Shown here piece by piece: positions 1-8,762 of a stretch of DNA of 64,000 bases; position 1 is the stretch's first letter, and each line of letters opens with the position of its first letter. The stretch spans positions 1,178,001 to 1,242,000 of the forward strand of contig JBKBLN010000001.1 of NCBI GenBank assembly GCA_046296415.1, written 5' to 3'. The notes beneath the pieces were generated by a model. The model was not told the origin of the DNA and did no database searches. It saw only the letters and a list, made by a program, of their open reading frames with translations. The DNA comes from CAYNRA01 sp046296415. GTDB lineage: Bacteria; Bacteroidota; Bacteroidia; Cytophagales; Spirosomataceae. The position numbers were made by a program, and so were the translations under genes.

Positions 1-156
1 TATTTGGGTGGAGAAAACCTAACCAATTTTCGACAGCTCAATCCGATCGTCCAAGCTCGCGAACCCTTTGGTTCCCAATTTGACGCCGGAATTGTTTGGG
101 GGCCTATTGTGGGTAGAACCATTTATTCAGGATTTCGGTGGAAATTAGGTAGTTAA
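1..156 (+). CDS. TonB-dependent receptor, C-terminal end (partial)
   Basis: The reading frame is open from the first base to a TAA at 154-156 and gives the last 51 residues of a protein whose N-terminus lies outside the window. The tail contains NLTNFRQLNPI, PFGSQFDAGIVWGPI and ends IYSGFRWKLGS, with the alternating aromatic pattern of terminal beta-strands of a TonB-dependent outer-membrane receptor. Its position directly before an HMA-AraC regulator and a secreted HMA protein suggests a receptor for a metal or metal complex. Family assignment rests only on the C-terminal strand pattern. Confidence 0.6.
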   Translation, partial: YLGGENLTNFRQLNPIVQAREPFGSQFDAGIVWGPIVGRTIYSGFRWKLGS

Positions 157-168
157 TCGTTGAATTAC

Positions 169-738
169 ATGAATACTCATTCCATTTACATTAAAAACAT
201 GGTCTGTGATCGCTGTATATTGGCGGTTAAACAAATAGCAATGGATTTAGACTTACCTCTGCAATCCGTGGAATTGGGTTACCTCGTTTTAACAACCAAG
301 CCGACAGCGGATCAAATGGTCAAATTACAAGATCGACTTGAGGCCATTGGATTTTCGGTTCTTCATACGCCTGAGCAACAAGCCGTGGCATTGATAAAAA
401 AATGGGTATTGTTTTTGGTCAATCATCCTGAATCGGAGGAGGCCAAGTGGACAACGTCAGCTTTGTTGTCGGAAAAAATTGGTCGAGATTATAAGTACCT
501 CCGGACTGTATTTAAACAACAAGAAGGACAAACGATCGAGCAGTTTTTACTTAAGCAAAGGTTAGCTCGAGCTAAACTTTTAATGGAAGATTTGTCCTTA
601 TCGTTTACCGAGATATCCGAAAAACTGGGTTACAGCAGTGTGGCTCATTTTTCGGCTCAATTTAAAAAACTCACCGGAATTGCCCCCTCGGTGTACCGAA
701 GTGAGTTACCACCTCGTCAAGTAATTGATCAACTTTAA
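169..738 (+). CDS. HMA-AraC fusion: putative metal-sensing transcriptional regulator
   Basis: A 189-residue cytoplasmic protein with two parts. Residues about 5-65 form a heavy-metal-associated (ferredoxin-like) domain with a MVCDRC motif (Cys13, Cys16). Residues about 75-180 form an AraC-type double helix-turn-helix, with the second helix region GYSSVAHFSAQFKKLTG and the usual P-S-x-Y ending. I chose the ATG at 169; a TTG nine bases upstream is in frame but less likely. It lies 12 bases after a TonB receptor and 12 bases before a secreted HMA protein, so all three are probably co-transcribed. Inferred role: binds copper or a similar ion through the CxxC and controls this cluster. Similar fusions are common in Bacteroidota but, as far as I know, not characterised. 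Confidence 0.85.
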   Translation: MNTHSIYIKNMVCDRCILAVKQIAMDLDLPLQSVELGYLVLTTKPTADQMVKLQDRLEAIGFSVLHTPEQQAVALIKKWVLFLVNHPESEEAKWTTSALLSEKIGRDYKYLRTVFKQQEGQTIEQFLLKQRLARAKLLMEDLSLSFTEISEKLGYSSVAHFSAQFKKLTGIAPSVYRSELPPRQVIDQL

Positions 739-750
739 TTTTCTATATCT

Positions 751-1089
751 ATGATTCGTTTTCTTTTGATTTTTTTGATTTCCGGAGCCGTTTTCGCTCA
801 ACGGCCTACTACCGCCCAGGTCTCCCTACAAACTTCAGCCAAGTGTGGGATGTGTAAAAGTAGAATTGAGCGTGATTTAGGACTGACCAAAGGTGTTGAA
901 AAAGCCACTCTTCGCTTGACAGATAAAGTGGTCGTGGTGGATTATAACCCTAAAAAAACCAATGTAGAGGCATTGAAAAAAGCCATTTCAATGATTGGTT
1001 ATGATGCAGAGGAGGTAGTGGCTAACCAAAAATCACACGACCGACTCCCAGCTTGTTGCCAGAAGTCGGCCGCACCTCATGTGGATTAA
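751..1089 (+). CDS. Secreted heavy-metal-associated (HMA) domain protein
   Basis: A 112-residue protein with a clear signal peptide (MIRFLLIFLISGAVFAQ) and an HMA fold. The metal-binding motif is KCGMCKSR near residue 32; typical beta-alpha-beta features follow (VEKATLRLTDKVVVVDYNP, then ISMIGYDAEEV). A second Cys pair plus a His lie at the C-terminus (ACCQKSAAPHVD), possibly another ligand site. It resembles MerP/CopZ-like periplasmic metal carriers. It follows the HMA-AraC regulator by 12 bases and ends 9 bases before the convergent next gene. The bound metal cannot be told from sequence; copper or mercury are the usual candidates. Confidence 0.85.
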   Translation: MIRFLLIFLISGAVFAQRPTTAQVSLQTSAKCGMCKSRIERDLGLTKGVEKATLRLTDKVVVVDYNPKKTNVEALKKAISMIGYDAEEVVANQKSHDRLPACCQKSAAPHVD

Positions 1090-1098
1090 GTTGGTATT

Positions 1099-1713
1099 TT
1101 ATGCTGCGGTAGTTTGGTAATCAGCAGCTTGCCAAACTGCCGCTGCGATGGCTACCGGCGAAACAGACTTTTCAAAAAGAGGGTCTGTTTCAGCCAATTT
1201 GATTTTCCCATAAAAAGTGGTCACAAACCAAGCTGGTATCCAAGCACCTGACTCAATACCCGACATCCAATCTGCCGGATCTTGATCGGTTTGTTTTAGA
1301 CCCAAATCTGCTACATAGGTGAGTTCTGGATCGGCGATCCAATCAAATGTTAGTTCATATTCTTGTTGTAAAAGCTGGGCTTCAGCCACCGAACCTTCAA
1401 TAAAAACTAAAAGTGTTCCACCTAATTTTTTAACCTCCTGCCCGATTTCCTGCAGTTCAAGAATCCGTTTGCGGCCGTATTCGCCCCATCCGCGAGCCAA
1501 AAATGTAATGACCACCGGCCGCTTCTTTGCATACGATTCCCAGGTTAAGCAGGTTCTTCCTTTTGCAACCGATGAGGAGCACATGGAGGCAGACCATTGA
1601 AAATAGGGCATGTACATACCCTCCGTTGGAGTTGAAATGCGACGGGCCGCGGCCAATGTAGCCCGATCCCGAATCTCGACCTCGCGGTCCCAATCGAATG
1701 TCTCTGCTGTCAT
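1099..1713 (-). CDS. Redoxin-fold (AhpC/TSA-like) protein lacking the peroxidatic cysteine
   Basis: A 204-residue protein without signal peptide. The middle part has a thioredoxin/peroxiredoxin-like pattern: RPVVITFLARGWGEYGRKRI, then a helix and GGTLLVFIEG, followed by FDWIADPELTYVADLGL, the stretch that in peroxiredoxins reads D-x-x-x-x-x-A-x-x-Y-G. Where redox enzymes of this fold carry a catalytic Cys after the first strand, this one has ARGWGEYG. The only cysteines (MCSS and TCL) lie earlier, around residues 44-55. It is therefore probably not a classical peroxidase. It is convergent with the HMA gene and 72 bases upstream of uxuA on the same strand. Confidence 0.6.
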   Translation of the reverse strand: MTAETFDWDREVEIRDRATLAAARRISTPTEGMYMPYFQWSASMCSSSVAKGRTCLTWESYAKKRPVVITFLARGWGEYGRKRILELQEIGQEVKKLGGTLLVFIEGSVAEAQLLQQEYELTFDWIADPELTYVADLGLKQTDQDPADWMSGIESGAWIPAWFVTTFYGKIKLAETDPLFEKSVSPVAIAAAVWQAADYQTTAA

Positions 1714-1785
1714 CGTCTTAACTTAGTTTGATGTGACAAAACTAATAAAGACTATTTACTCTACCAAATATATAGGGTAAATATT

Positions 1786-2970
1786 TTATAATTTTCTTCG
1801 AAGTCCCTTTTCGAGGCCACGGAGTTCGGCGAGTCCACGTAACCTACCAATAGCTGTGTACCCAGGGTTTGTTTTTTCCTTTTTTTCTAGGTCATCCAAC
1901 ATGCAATGGCCATGATCGGGTCGATAAGGAAGTCGAATATCGGAACGACCTTCCTGAATCCGGCGTTCTTGTTCAGAAATAAGGGCTTGCATGACCCCGG
2001 GCATGTCCACATCTCCGTCCAGATGATCGGCCTCAAAAAAGCTACCATCGGGTTCTCGCCGAGTGGCCCGAAGGTGGACAAAATGGATACGGTGGCCGAG
2101 TCTTTGCACCATTCCCACCAAATCGTTGTCTGGCCGAACCCCATAGCTACCCGTGCAAAAACACAGTCCATTAGCCAAACTTGGAACGGCATCCAATAAG
2201 TTTTTTGCATCTTTTTCAGTGCTGACTACTCGGGGTAGTCCAAAAATAGGAAACGGAGGGTCATCGGGATGAATGGCAAGGCGAATACCCACCTCCTCGG
2301 CAACGGGTGTGATTTTTTCTACAAAGTAATGCAAATGATGGGTGAGTTTCTCCGCAGAAATCGAGTCGTATTGCTGGAGCAGTTTTTTAAATTCGGTCAG
2401 TGTAAAGGATTCTTCACTTCCTGGCAAACCGGCAATGATGGTCTTGATTAGCTGATTTTTTTCCTCTTCGGTAGCTTTTGCCAACCAGAGTTCGGCTTCA
2501 CGATGTACTTCCTCCGAAAACGATTCACCTGATTTACCCAACATGCCTCGTTCAAACGCACAAGCTTGAACGGCATCGAACCGCAACCCCGTCGAGCCAT
2601 CGGGTAGGGGGAAGGCCAGGTCAGTGCGTGTCCAGTCGAGTAAAGGCATAAAATTGTAACAAACAGTATCAATTCCGCAGGCCGCTAGGTTCCGGATCGA
2701 GGCCTGGTAATGCGCAATGAAAACGTCTCGCTCTGGCAATCCTTGCTTGATGGACTCGTGGACCGGGATGCTCTCGACCACCGACCAGCTCAATCCTGCT
2801 GACTCAATCTGGTTTTTTCGCTTTTGGATCTCTTCTATTGACCAAATGTCACCGTTGGGTACATGGTGTAGGGCACTGACAATTCCAGTGGCTCCTGTTT
2901 GACGAATGTAAGCCAGCGAAACTGGATCATTTGGCCCAAACCATCTCCATGTTTGTTCTAATGTTGCCAT
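1786..2970 (-). CDS. uxuA: Mannonate dehydratase
   Basis: A full-length 394-residue UxuA-family enzyme that dehydrates D-mannonate to 2-keto-3-deoxy-D-gluconate in hexuronate breakdown (EC 4.2.1.8). Recognised from the N-terminal TWRWFGPNDPVSLAYIRQTG, GIVSALHHVPNGDIW, the TIM-barrel metal-site stretches LAIHPDDPPFP and HFVHLRATRR, and the late HLDGDVDMPGVMQALI and PYRPDHGHCMLDD. Starts at ATG. No other hexuronate gene is adjacent, so its partners (mannonate oxidoreductase, uronate isomerase) must be elsewhere. It shares a strand with the redoxin-like gene 72 bases downstream. Confidence 0.95.
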   Translation of the reverse strand: MATLEQTWRWFGPNDPVSLAYIRQTGATGIVSALHHVPNGDIWSIEEIQKRKNQIESAGLSWSVVESIPVHESIKQGLPERDVFIAHYQASIRNLAACGIDTVCYNFMPLLDWTRTDLAFPLPDGSTGLRFDAVQACAFERGMLGKSGESFSEEVHREAELWLAKATEEEKNQLIKTIIAGLPGSEESFTLTEFKKLLQQYDSISAEKLTHHLHYFVEKITPVAEEVGIRLAIHPDDPPFPIFGLPRVVSTEKDAKNLLDAVPSLANGLCFCTGSYGVRPDNDLVGMVQRLGHRIHFVHLRATRREPDGSFFEADHLDGDVDMPGVMQALISEQERRIQEGRSDIRLPYRPDHGHCMLDDLEKKEKTNPGYTAIGRLRGLAELRGLEKGLRRKL

Positions 2971-3091
2971 GCATTTTTTTTATGCAATTTATTGAATCAC
3001 ACGGAGCATTGATAAGAATTCATACACATTTCAAAACCTTTTTTAAAAAACTATGTTTTCATATTAAATTGAATCTTTGAAAGATCTCGAC

Positions 3092-3796
3092 ATGACCAGA
3101 ATAGTCGCACGTTTGGCAGAAGCTTACAAGCAATACAAAACCGGGGATACCGTTATCACGGCCTTGGAGCCCTCTACTTGCCAGTTTTCTACGGGGGAAT
3201 TGACCCTAATTATAGGTCCGTCCGGTTCGGGTAAAACGACCTTGTTATCGTTGATTGGCTGTGTTATTTATCCGACGGGAGGGAAGGTATGGGTAGGAGA
3301 ACAACTTATTAATGGTCTCTCTGATCGTGAACTTGCTCATGTGCGATTGAATACCATTGGTTTTGTTTTTCAAAGCTTTAATTTATTAGCTCCCCTGAAT
3401 GCCTTAGAAAACGTAATGCAACCCTTGGTTTTGCAGGGCATGAGCAAAACGCTGGCCAAGGCAAAAGCCAAAGAAGCATTAGAAAAAGTGAACATGGGGG
3501 ATCGCCTATACAATTTACCCAAAAGTTTAAGTGGCGGGCAACAACAACGTGTAGCCATTGCACGGGCCTTGGTAACTGATCCCCCATTGATATTGTGTGA
3601 CGAGCCTACTGCCGCTTTGGATACCAAAAGTGTGGGAATGGTTATGGAGGAGCTCAAGCGTTTATCGGACTCCGGCAAGTCGGTGGCGGTGGTGACACAT
3701 GATGTCCGTTTAAAACCTTATGCTGATCGAATTTTATATGTAAACAATGGGATGGTGTCTGAAACACCCCCTGAAGATGAACCTTTTCATGCTTAA
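3092..3796 (+). CDS. ABC transporter ATP-binding protein (LolD/MacB/DevA type)
   Basis: A 234-residue ATPase with a complete set of motifs: Walker A GPSGSGKT (42-49), Q-loop FVFQSFNLL, signature LSGGQQQR (from 146), Walker B LILCDEPTAALD, and the H-loop VVTHD (His203). The length and motif spacing match MacB/LolD-type importers-in-reverse that couple to FtsX-like permeases. A TTG 15 bases upstream is in frame; I chose the ATG. First gene of a four-gene run (ATPase, adaptor, permease, TolC-like), so it most likely powers export from the inner membrane or periplasm. The substrate is unknown. Confidence 0.93.
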   Translation: MTRIVARLAEAYKQYKTGDTVITALEPSTCQFSTGELTLIIGPSGSGKTTLLSLIGCVIYPTGGKVWVGEQLINGLSDRELAHVRLNTIGFVFQSFNLLAPLNALENVMQPLVLQGMSKTLAKAKAKEALEKVNMGDRLYNLPKSLSGGQQQRVAIARALVTDPPLILCDEPTAALDTKSVGMVMEELKRLSDSGKSVAVVTHDVRLKPYADRILYVNNGMVSETPPEDEPFHA

Positions 3797-3809
3797 CCTG
3801 AATTTTCCC

Positions 3810-4748
3810 ATGTATTTATTTACTCGAATTGTACCGATTCTCTGCATGCTCATGATGGCCATGAGTTGCCAATCAGACGAGGCAAATGTAGAGCAAACCC
3901 CTGTCAAACCCACTCAAAACCCAACCCTGATTTTAGCACTAGGCAAAGTTGAACCTGAAGCAAGTCTGATCCAACTTGCCGCTCCACAAGGGGGTGTCGT
4001 AGAGGAGGTCTTTGTTGAGGAAGGAGATACCGTTCGGCAAGGTCAACCCTTGGTCCGGTTACGAACTACCGTGGAGCAGAGTCAATTATGCGAGCTTGAT
4101 CAAAGAAAAAAAACCCAACGAATTCGCCAAAATGAACTCAGGGCTCAAGAAAAAGAGATTTTAATTCAACTGAATGATCAACAGCAACAGGTCAATCGTT
4201 TGAATCGATTGGTCGAATCGGGAGCTGAAACTGCCCAAGCAGCCCAAGATGCTCGGCTGAAGTTGGATCGATTACAAGCACAAATCCAAATCATTCATGC
4301 CCAGCTCGCCACCGAATCATCCAAAGAAAAGGAATGGGATACCCAGCGACAGGTAAAACAAGCAGAAGTAAAAGAAAAGACATTTCTGGCACCTACCCAA
4401 GGGGTGATCTTGGATTTGAATGTTCGAAAGGGTGAGTCGGCCGTAGCCTTGCAAACATTTGCCGAATTCGCACCTGCGGGAAAATGGATTGTCCGGGCCG
4501 AGGTAGACGAATTGTTTAGTTCAAAAATAAAGACTGGCCAGTCGGTGAAGATCTTGGCGGCTGGGACCGACACGGAATTAACCGAGGGAGAAATTTTAAG
4601 GGTGATTCCCTATTTGAAACGAAAATCACTTTTCTCCGAAAACGTGTCCGATCAAGAGGATCGAAGGGTCTTGGAAATTCAGATCAGTTTGAAATCCACC
4701 CAACAACTGTTCATTAATTCGAAAGTAGATTGTCTGATACGACCATGA
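3810..4748 (+). CDS. HlyD/DevB-like periplasmic adaptor (membrane fusion) protein
   Basis: About 312 residues. The N-terminus is a hydrophobic leader ending MMAMSCQSDE, which may be a weak lipobox. A biotinyl-lipoyl half-motif (GGVVEEVFVEEGDTVRQGQP) is followed by a long coiled-coil rich in Gln, Glu and Lys, a second lipoyl half (LAPTQGVILDLNVRKGESA) and a beta-barrel domain. This is the order of membrane-fusion adaptors. In-frame ATGs occur at 3747, 3777 and 3789 inside the ATPase gene; 3810, just 13 bases after the ATPase stop, gives the cleanest signal sequence. The stop overlaps the permease start (ATGA). Confidence 0.85.
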   Translation: MYLFTRIVPILCMLMMAMSCQSDEANVEQTPVKPTQNPTLILALGKVEPEASLIQLAAPQGGVVEEVFVEEGDTVRQGQPLVRLRTTVEQSQLCELDQRKKTQRIRQNELRAQEKEILIQLNDQQQQVNRLNRLVESGAETAQAAQDARLKLDRLQAQIQIIHAQLATESSKEKEWDTQRQVKQAEVKEKTFLAPTQGVILDLNVRKGESAVALQTFAEFAPAGKWIVRAEVDELFSSKIKTGQSVKILAAGTDTELTEGEILRVIPYLKRKSLFSENVSDQEDRRVLEIQISLKSTQQLFINSKVDCLIRP

Positions 4749-5884
4749 TACAAACCGCTTTTAAATTCATTCGCTACGACAAATCAAAAAGTATTGGTGT
4801 CGTTATCGGTATCGTCATCAGTATTTTCTTGATCGGTCAACAAATTGGAATTCTGGGCTTCTTGACGGGATTGATGGGTGGCCTCATTGCCAATTCGCGG
4901 GAGGATATCGGTGAAATTTGGGTCATTGATCCCATCACCCAAAATGCCAATGAATTAGGAAAATTGGATGGACGGTACGTGCAGGAAATTCGGAGTATTG
5001 AAGGAGTTCAAACTACCTTTCCCGTCGTAATTACCAATGGACTTGTGAAGTTCAAGAACGGAAAAACGGCGCCTGTTTTACTAATTGGCAGCGAAGCACC
5101 CGATTTTGTAGCCGGGCCTGCGCCAGCTAAAATTAAGGAGGGTCTGTTAGCCGATTTATCCTCAGAGGGAGCGGTTTCGGCTGAATTTTTTGATGCCTCC
5201 ACGTTTGAAAATGATATTTCACTGGGTACACGTGTCGAAATCAACGGAAAAGAAGCGTTTATTCGTGTTCAAACTAAAAACGCACGGGGCTTTGCCGGAG
5301 CATTCTTTTATACCACCTTAAGCAAAGCGCGACGATTAGGAAATTTCCCCGAAACTAAAGTGAGTGCCATTGTGGTACAAGTCAAAAAGGGGGAATCCAA
5401 ATCGGAGGTTATGGACCGGATCAACGCGACGTTTCCCCAAGTGAAAGCCTGGGATGCAAAAGTACTCAAGGAAACCACCATACAATTTATCACCATCTCG
5501 TCCAATATTGGAACCAGCGTGGGTTCTTTAGTTGTGTTTGCCATCATCAGTGGTTTTTTCATCATTGGATTAACCTTGTATTCGGCTGCGTTGGATCGGA
5601 TCAAAGATTATGGCACATTGAAGGCCATCGGAGCAACCAATGGCTATGTACGCAATTTAATTTTAATTCAATCCCTCTTATTTGCCCTCATTGGATTTTC
5701 GTTGGCTATGCTTTTGCTTTTCGGTTTTTCGACCGGAGTAGAAAGTGCTGGTCTGGTGATCACCTATGGTTGGAAAGAAATTTTGGGATTGTTTTTGGTT
5801 ACCCTATTTATATCCATAGGTGGATCTTATTTCGCCATCAGTAAAGTCAACGGTGTTGAACCCGCCTCGGTCTTTCGGGGATAA
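4745..5884 (+). CDS. ABC transporter permease (DevC/MacB-type, FtsX fold)
   Basis: A 379-residue permease with one membrane segment near the N-terminus (VVIGIVISIFLIGQQIGI), a large periplasmic domain (about 45-250), and three more segments at the C-terminus, the first being VVFAIISGFFIIGLTLYSA. The cytoplasmic stretch RIKDYGTLKAIGATNGYV is the coupling region typical of FtsX-like permeases. The ATG at 4745 overlaps the adaptor stop by ATGA and is preferred over a TTG at 4730. The gene is followed without a gap by the TolC-like gene. The topology matches DevC of cyanobacterial glycolipid exporters, but the cargo here is unknown. Confidence 0.9.
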   Translation: MIQTAFKFIRYDKSKSIGVVIGIVISIFLIGQQIGILGFLTGLMGGLIANSREDIGEIWVIDPITQNANELGKLDGRYVQEIRSIEGVQTTFPVVITNGLVKFKNGKTAPVLLIGSEAPDFVAGPAPAKIKEGLLADLSSEGAVSAEFFDASTFENDISLGTRVEINGKEAFIRVQTKNARGFAGAFFYTTLSKARRLGNFPETKVSAIVVQVKKGESKSEVMDRINATFPQVKAWDAKVLKETTIQFITISSNIGTSVGSLVVFAIISGFFIIGLTLYSAALDRIKDYGTLKAIGATNGYVRNLILIQSLLFALIGFSLAMLLLFGFSTGVESAGLVITYGWKEILGLFLVTLFISIGGSYFAISKVNGVEPASVFRG

Positions 5885-7222
5885 ATGTCAAAAAAAATGA
5901 AATTCATTGTATTTCTCTTCAGTTTTATATGGATAGTCTCTGCTCAAGCTCAGGTCACGTTATCGGCTTGTTTGGAGGCGAGTCGAAATCACTCGGTACA
6001 ACGAAAGGCAGCTCAGCAAGCGTATGCAGAATCCTCGTTGACTACGGAGCAAAAACGTCTTTACAAAAAGATTCAAGTGGGCTCGTCGTATGAATATCGA
6101 TTTAATCCTATCATCCCCGCTCAATTGGTACCGGTAGGTCAGTTTAATCCGATCCCTACTTCAGAAACCCGTGCTATCCAATTTGGAGCTCCCTTTCAGC
6201 AATCCTTGGGTATTTCAGCCTTTCAGCCTCTCATTCAGGTTCAGGATAAACTGGCTGTCCAAGAAAGTGAGTGGAAAGAAGCCTCTGCTCGATTTGATTT
6301 ACTTCAATCGCAATCGGATCAAGATTGGGAAGTAGTGCGGACATATGCCCAACTTCAATTCGTGCAGGCACAACAAAAGGAGGCTGTCCAAGATACCCTT
6401 CGAAGCTTTCTGTCATTTCAAACAGTACAAGCTCGATTTAAAGAGGGAAAGGTGCTCAAAACGGACTGGAATCAGTCGGTACTTCAACACCGGGCTAATT
6501 TGTTGGCTTGGCAAAAATTAGGTGCGGCCATTCGATCCGAACAAATTTATTTGGCCTATTTAACTGGTTGGGATTGGGAAGATCTCCGCGATCAAACCTT
6601 AAGCACCTCATTTGAGTGGAATGCCCTTTCGCCCACCATCCTTCCTGCCGATTCCTTGATTTCCTATCAAAAACTGGGAATAGAGGAGGAATTGATTCAA
6701 CTGAGTCGACAAAAAGACAAAGCTCTTTGGGTGCCCTCCGTCGGTCTTCAAGGTTATTTGGGCGCCAATCAGTTCAGTCAAACAGGAAATCCGTTTTTAG
6801 CTAATTCATGGTTCGGAAATAGCTTCATCGGGCTTCAAGTACAAATTCCTCTCCAGGCCTTTGGTAAGAATGAGTTGAAAGAGAAAAAATGGAGGGTACA
6901 ACAAGACCTTATTCAATCCAAGAAACAAATCTTGATCCAAGACCAGCAGCGTGACTTTCAAAAAGTTCAAAATGAACTTAGTCGCATACAAGCCGAAATG
7001 AATTGGCAAACTGAAAACCTACACCTTTGGACCGAAAATGTCCAAATTTATCAAAAACGACTCTCAGAAGGACAAGTCACTCCAAAGGATTTAATACTAG
7101 CCGAGACCGAACTGCAGAAAAATAGAGATCGATTGATCACTTTGCGTCAAGAATGGTTCTTAACCTGGATTCAATTCAATCGATTGTATGGTAAATTAGA
7201 CCAAGTTATGTTAAAAAATTGA
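5885..7222 (+). CDS. TolC-family outer-membrane channel protein
   Basis: A 445-residue protein with a signal peptide (FLFSFIWIVSAQAQ) and the two long helical repeats of outer-membrane efflux proteins: first TLSACLEASRNHS..., later LQVQIPLQAFGKNELKEKKW followed by a coiled-coil ending at the LILAETELQKNRDRLITLRQ helix. Starts on the base after the permease stop, so the four genes form one operon. Together they would make a tripartite exporter reaching the outside. It is slightly shorter and more divergent than AcrAB-type TolC proteins. No convincing terminator follows it. Confidence 0.88.
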   Translation: MSKKMKFIVFLFSFIWIVSAQAQVTLSACLEASRNHSVQRKAAQQAYAESSLTTEQKRLYKKIQVGSSYEYRFNPIIPAQLVPVGQFNPIPTSETRAIQFGAPFQQSLGISAFQPLIQVQDKLAVQESEWKEASARFDLLQSQSDQDWEVVRTYAQLQFVQAQQKEAVQDTLRSFLSFQTVQARFKEGKVLKTDWNQSVLQHRANLLAWQKLGAAIRSEQIYLAYLTGWDWEDLRDQTLSTSFEWNALSPTILPADSLISYQKLGIEEELIQLSRQKDKALWVPSVGLQGYLGANQFSQTGNPFLANSWFGNSFIGLQVQIPLQAFGKNELKEKKWRVQQDLIQSKKQILIQDQQRDFQKVQNELSRIQAEMNWQTENLHLWTENVQIYQKRLSEGQVTPKDLILAETELQKNRDRLITLRQEWFLTWIQFNRLYGKLDQVMLKN

Positions 7223-7370
7223 ATGTAATTCATAGGCATAAAGTTAATTTTCATGGGTTCATTTTAAGTTTTTGTAAAAAAATAATTGAAAAAGGGGAAA
7301 AAAAGTAAACTCATAGGCTTCGTTTATATACAATTGTCCGTTTATGGTGATATTAACCAAAGACAAAAAA

Positions 7371-8750
7371 ATGAAGCACACACAATTCCTATTCGGTGCA
7401 CTCCTAATTCTTGTTTGGAGCTGTAGTTCGGATGATGCCACCCTGGAATCTCCCGCTATCTCAAGTCTAAATTGTGCGGGTGTTCAGATCACGGGTTCAC
7501 CGGTTCTAAATTCGGCCTTTTCGGGATCTGTCGCTGTTCCGTATGCAGGTGGAAACGGACTTGCCTATGAGTCGGGTTCTCCCATCCCTTCGACGGGTGT
7601 GGTGGGGTTGACAGCCCGATTAACCTCTGGGGTGTTATCGTCAGGAGAGGGAACACTCCAAATGGTTTTATCGGGAACTCCTACTAGTTCTGGAACCGCC
7701 TCTTTTGCGTTTACCTTTGGAAACCAAAGTTGTTCTTTTTCGGTAGCAGTGAGTTCAGGTTCTACCCCCGTCGTCACCACCGGGGGGTGGTCTGTACCAA
7801 CCAATATCACACCTTTGATTTCCGAAATTAATGCATTTAAGGCAACACTTTCAAGTAGTCAATTGGCCCAATTGAACTATTCATATTCCGTAAGTCATGC
7901 CAAAAAGTGGTCTAATCTTCCGCAATCCCTCTACGGGCAACGAGTTGGTTTAGCCACCTCTACCTTCTCCAATGCTCAATGGAGTGCGTTCTATTCCTTA
8001 CTCAAGGTGCTAACCGGATCAACATCCAATGAGGGAAATGAGGAATATGCAGGAATCATTGATGCAGACAATTACCTATTTTCAGCAGGTGGTGGAAGTG
8101 GTTATGGGCAAGGAAACTATTATCTGGCCCTCTTAGGAGAGCCTAGCTCCACAGGCCTTTGGTGTATTCAACTTGGTGGCCATCATGGGACCATCATTCA
8201 AACCTATCAAAATGGTAAACTAACAGGTGGGACTCCCTCGTTCCGGTCCACCGAACCGTATCCTACCTGGGTTTCCACCTCGTCCAATAAAACGCTGCAA
8301 CCTTTGGTGCAAGAGCAAACTACCATGGCTGCCTTTTTGGGTTCTTTAAGTACGTCTGAATTAAATGCCGCCCGGCGTTCGGCTGCCCAAAATGACATTC
8401 AATTAGGACCTGCCAAAGATGCGGCATTTCCGACCACCAAAGTGGGTTTACGCATCGGTGGATTGACTGCCACCCAACAAGATTTGGCGATGAAAATCAT
8501 TAAAACGTATGTTGATGACCTGGAAGACCTTGCGGCTGCCTCGGTACTTGCGAAATACCAAGCAGAACTACCCGATACGTACGTGTCCTTCGTTGGAACC
8601 AACGCCATGAATACCAAAGGTGACTACCTTTTACTTGATGGGCCAAGTGTTTGGATCGAGTGGTCGATGCAAGGAGGAATTGTCATCCGAAATGGAGTAC
8701 ATCCCCACTCGGTGTGGCGGGATCGGAAGTCAGATTATGGTTCCAATTAA
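7371..8750 (+). CDS. DUF3500 family lipoprotein
   Basis: About 459 residues. The leader ends LILVWSCSSDD, a lipobox, so it is probably an outer-membrane or surface lipoprotein. After a Ser/Gly/Thr-rich region of about 130 residues comes the DUF3500 domain, recognised from NYYLALLGEPSSTGLWCIQL, GGHHGTI and the C-terminal HPHSVWRDRKSDYGSN. I chose the ATG at 7371; the in-frame start 27 bases earlier does not give a better leader. The function of DUF3500 is unknown. It lies 12 bases before a HupE/UreJ-like membrane protein and they probably form an operon. Confidence 0.85.
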   Translation: MKHTQFLFGALLILVWSCSSDDATLESPAISSLNCAGVQITGSPVLNSAFSGSVAVPYAGGNGLAYESGSPIPSTGVVGLTARLTSGVLSSGEGTLQMVLSGTPTSSGTASFAFTFGNQSCSFSVAVSSGSTPVVTTGGWSVPTNITPLISEINAFKATLSSSQLAQLNYSYSVSHAKKWSNLPQSLYGQRVGLATSTFSNAQWSAFYSLLKVLTGSTSNEGNEEYAGIIDADNYLFSAGGGSGYGQGNYYLALLGEPSSTGLWCIQLGGHHGTIIQTYQNGKLTGGTPSFRSTEPYPTWVSTSSNKTLQPLVQEQTTMAAFLGSLSTSELNAARRSAAQNDIQLGPAKDAAFPTTKVGLRIGGLTATQQDLAMKIIKTYVDDLEDLAAASVLAKYQAELPDTYVSFVGTNAMNTKGDYLLLDGPSVWIEWSMQGGIVIRNGVHPHSVWRDRKSDYGSN

Positions 8751-8762
8751 TGTCAACCTGGT

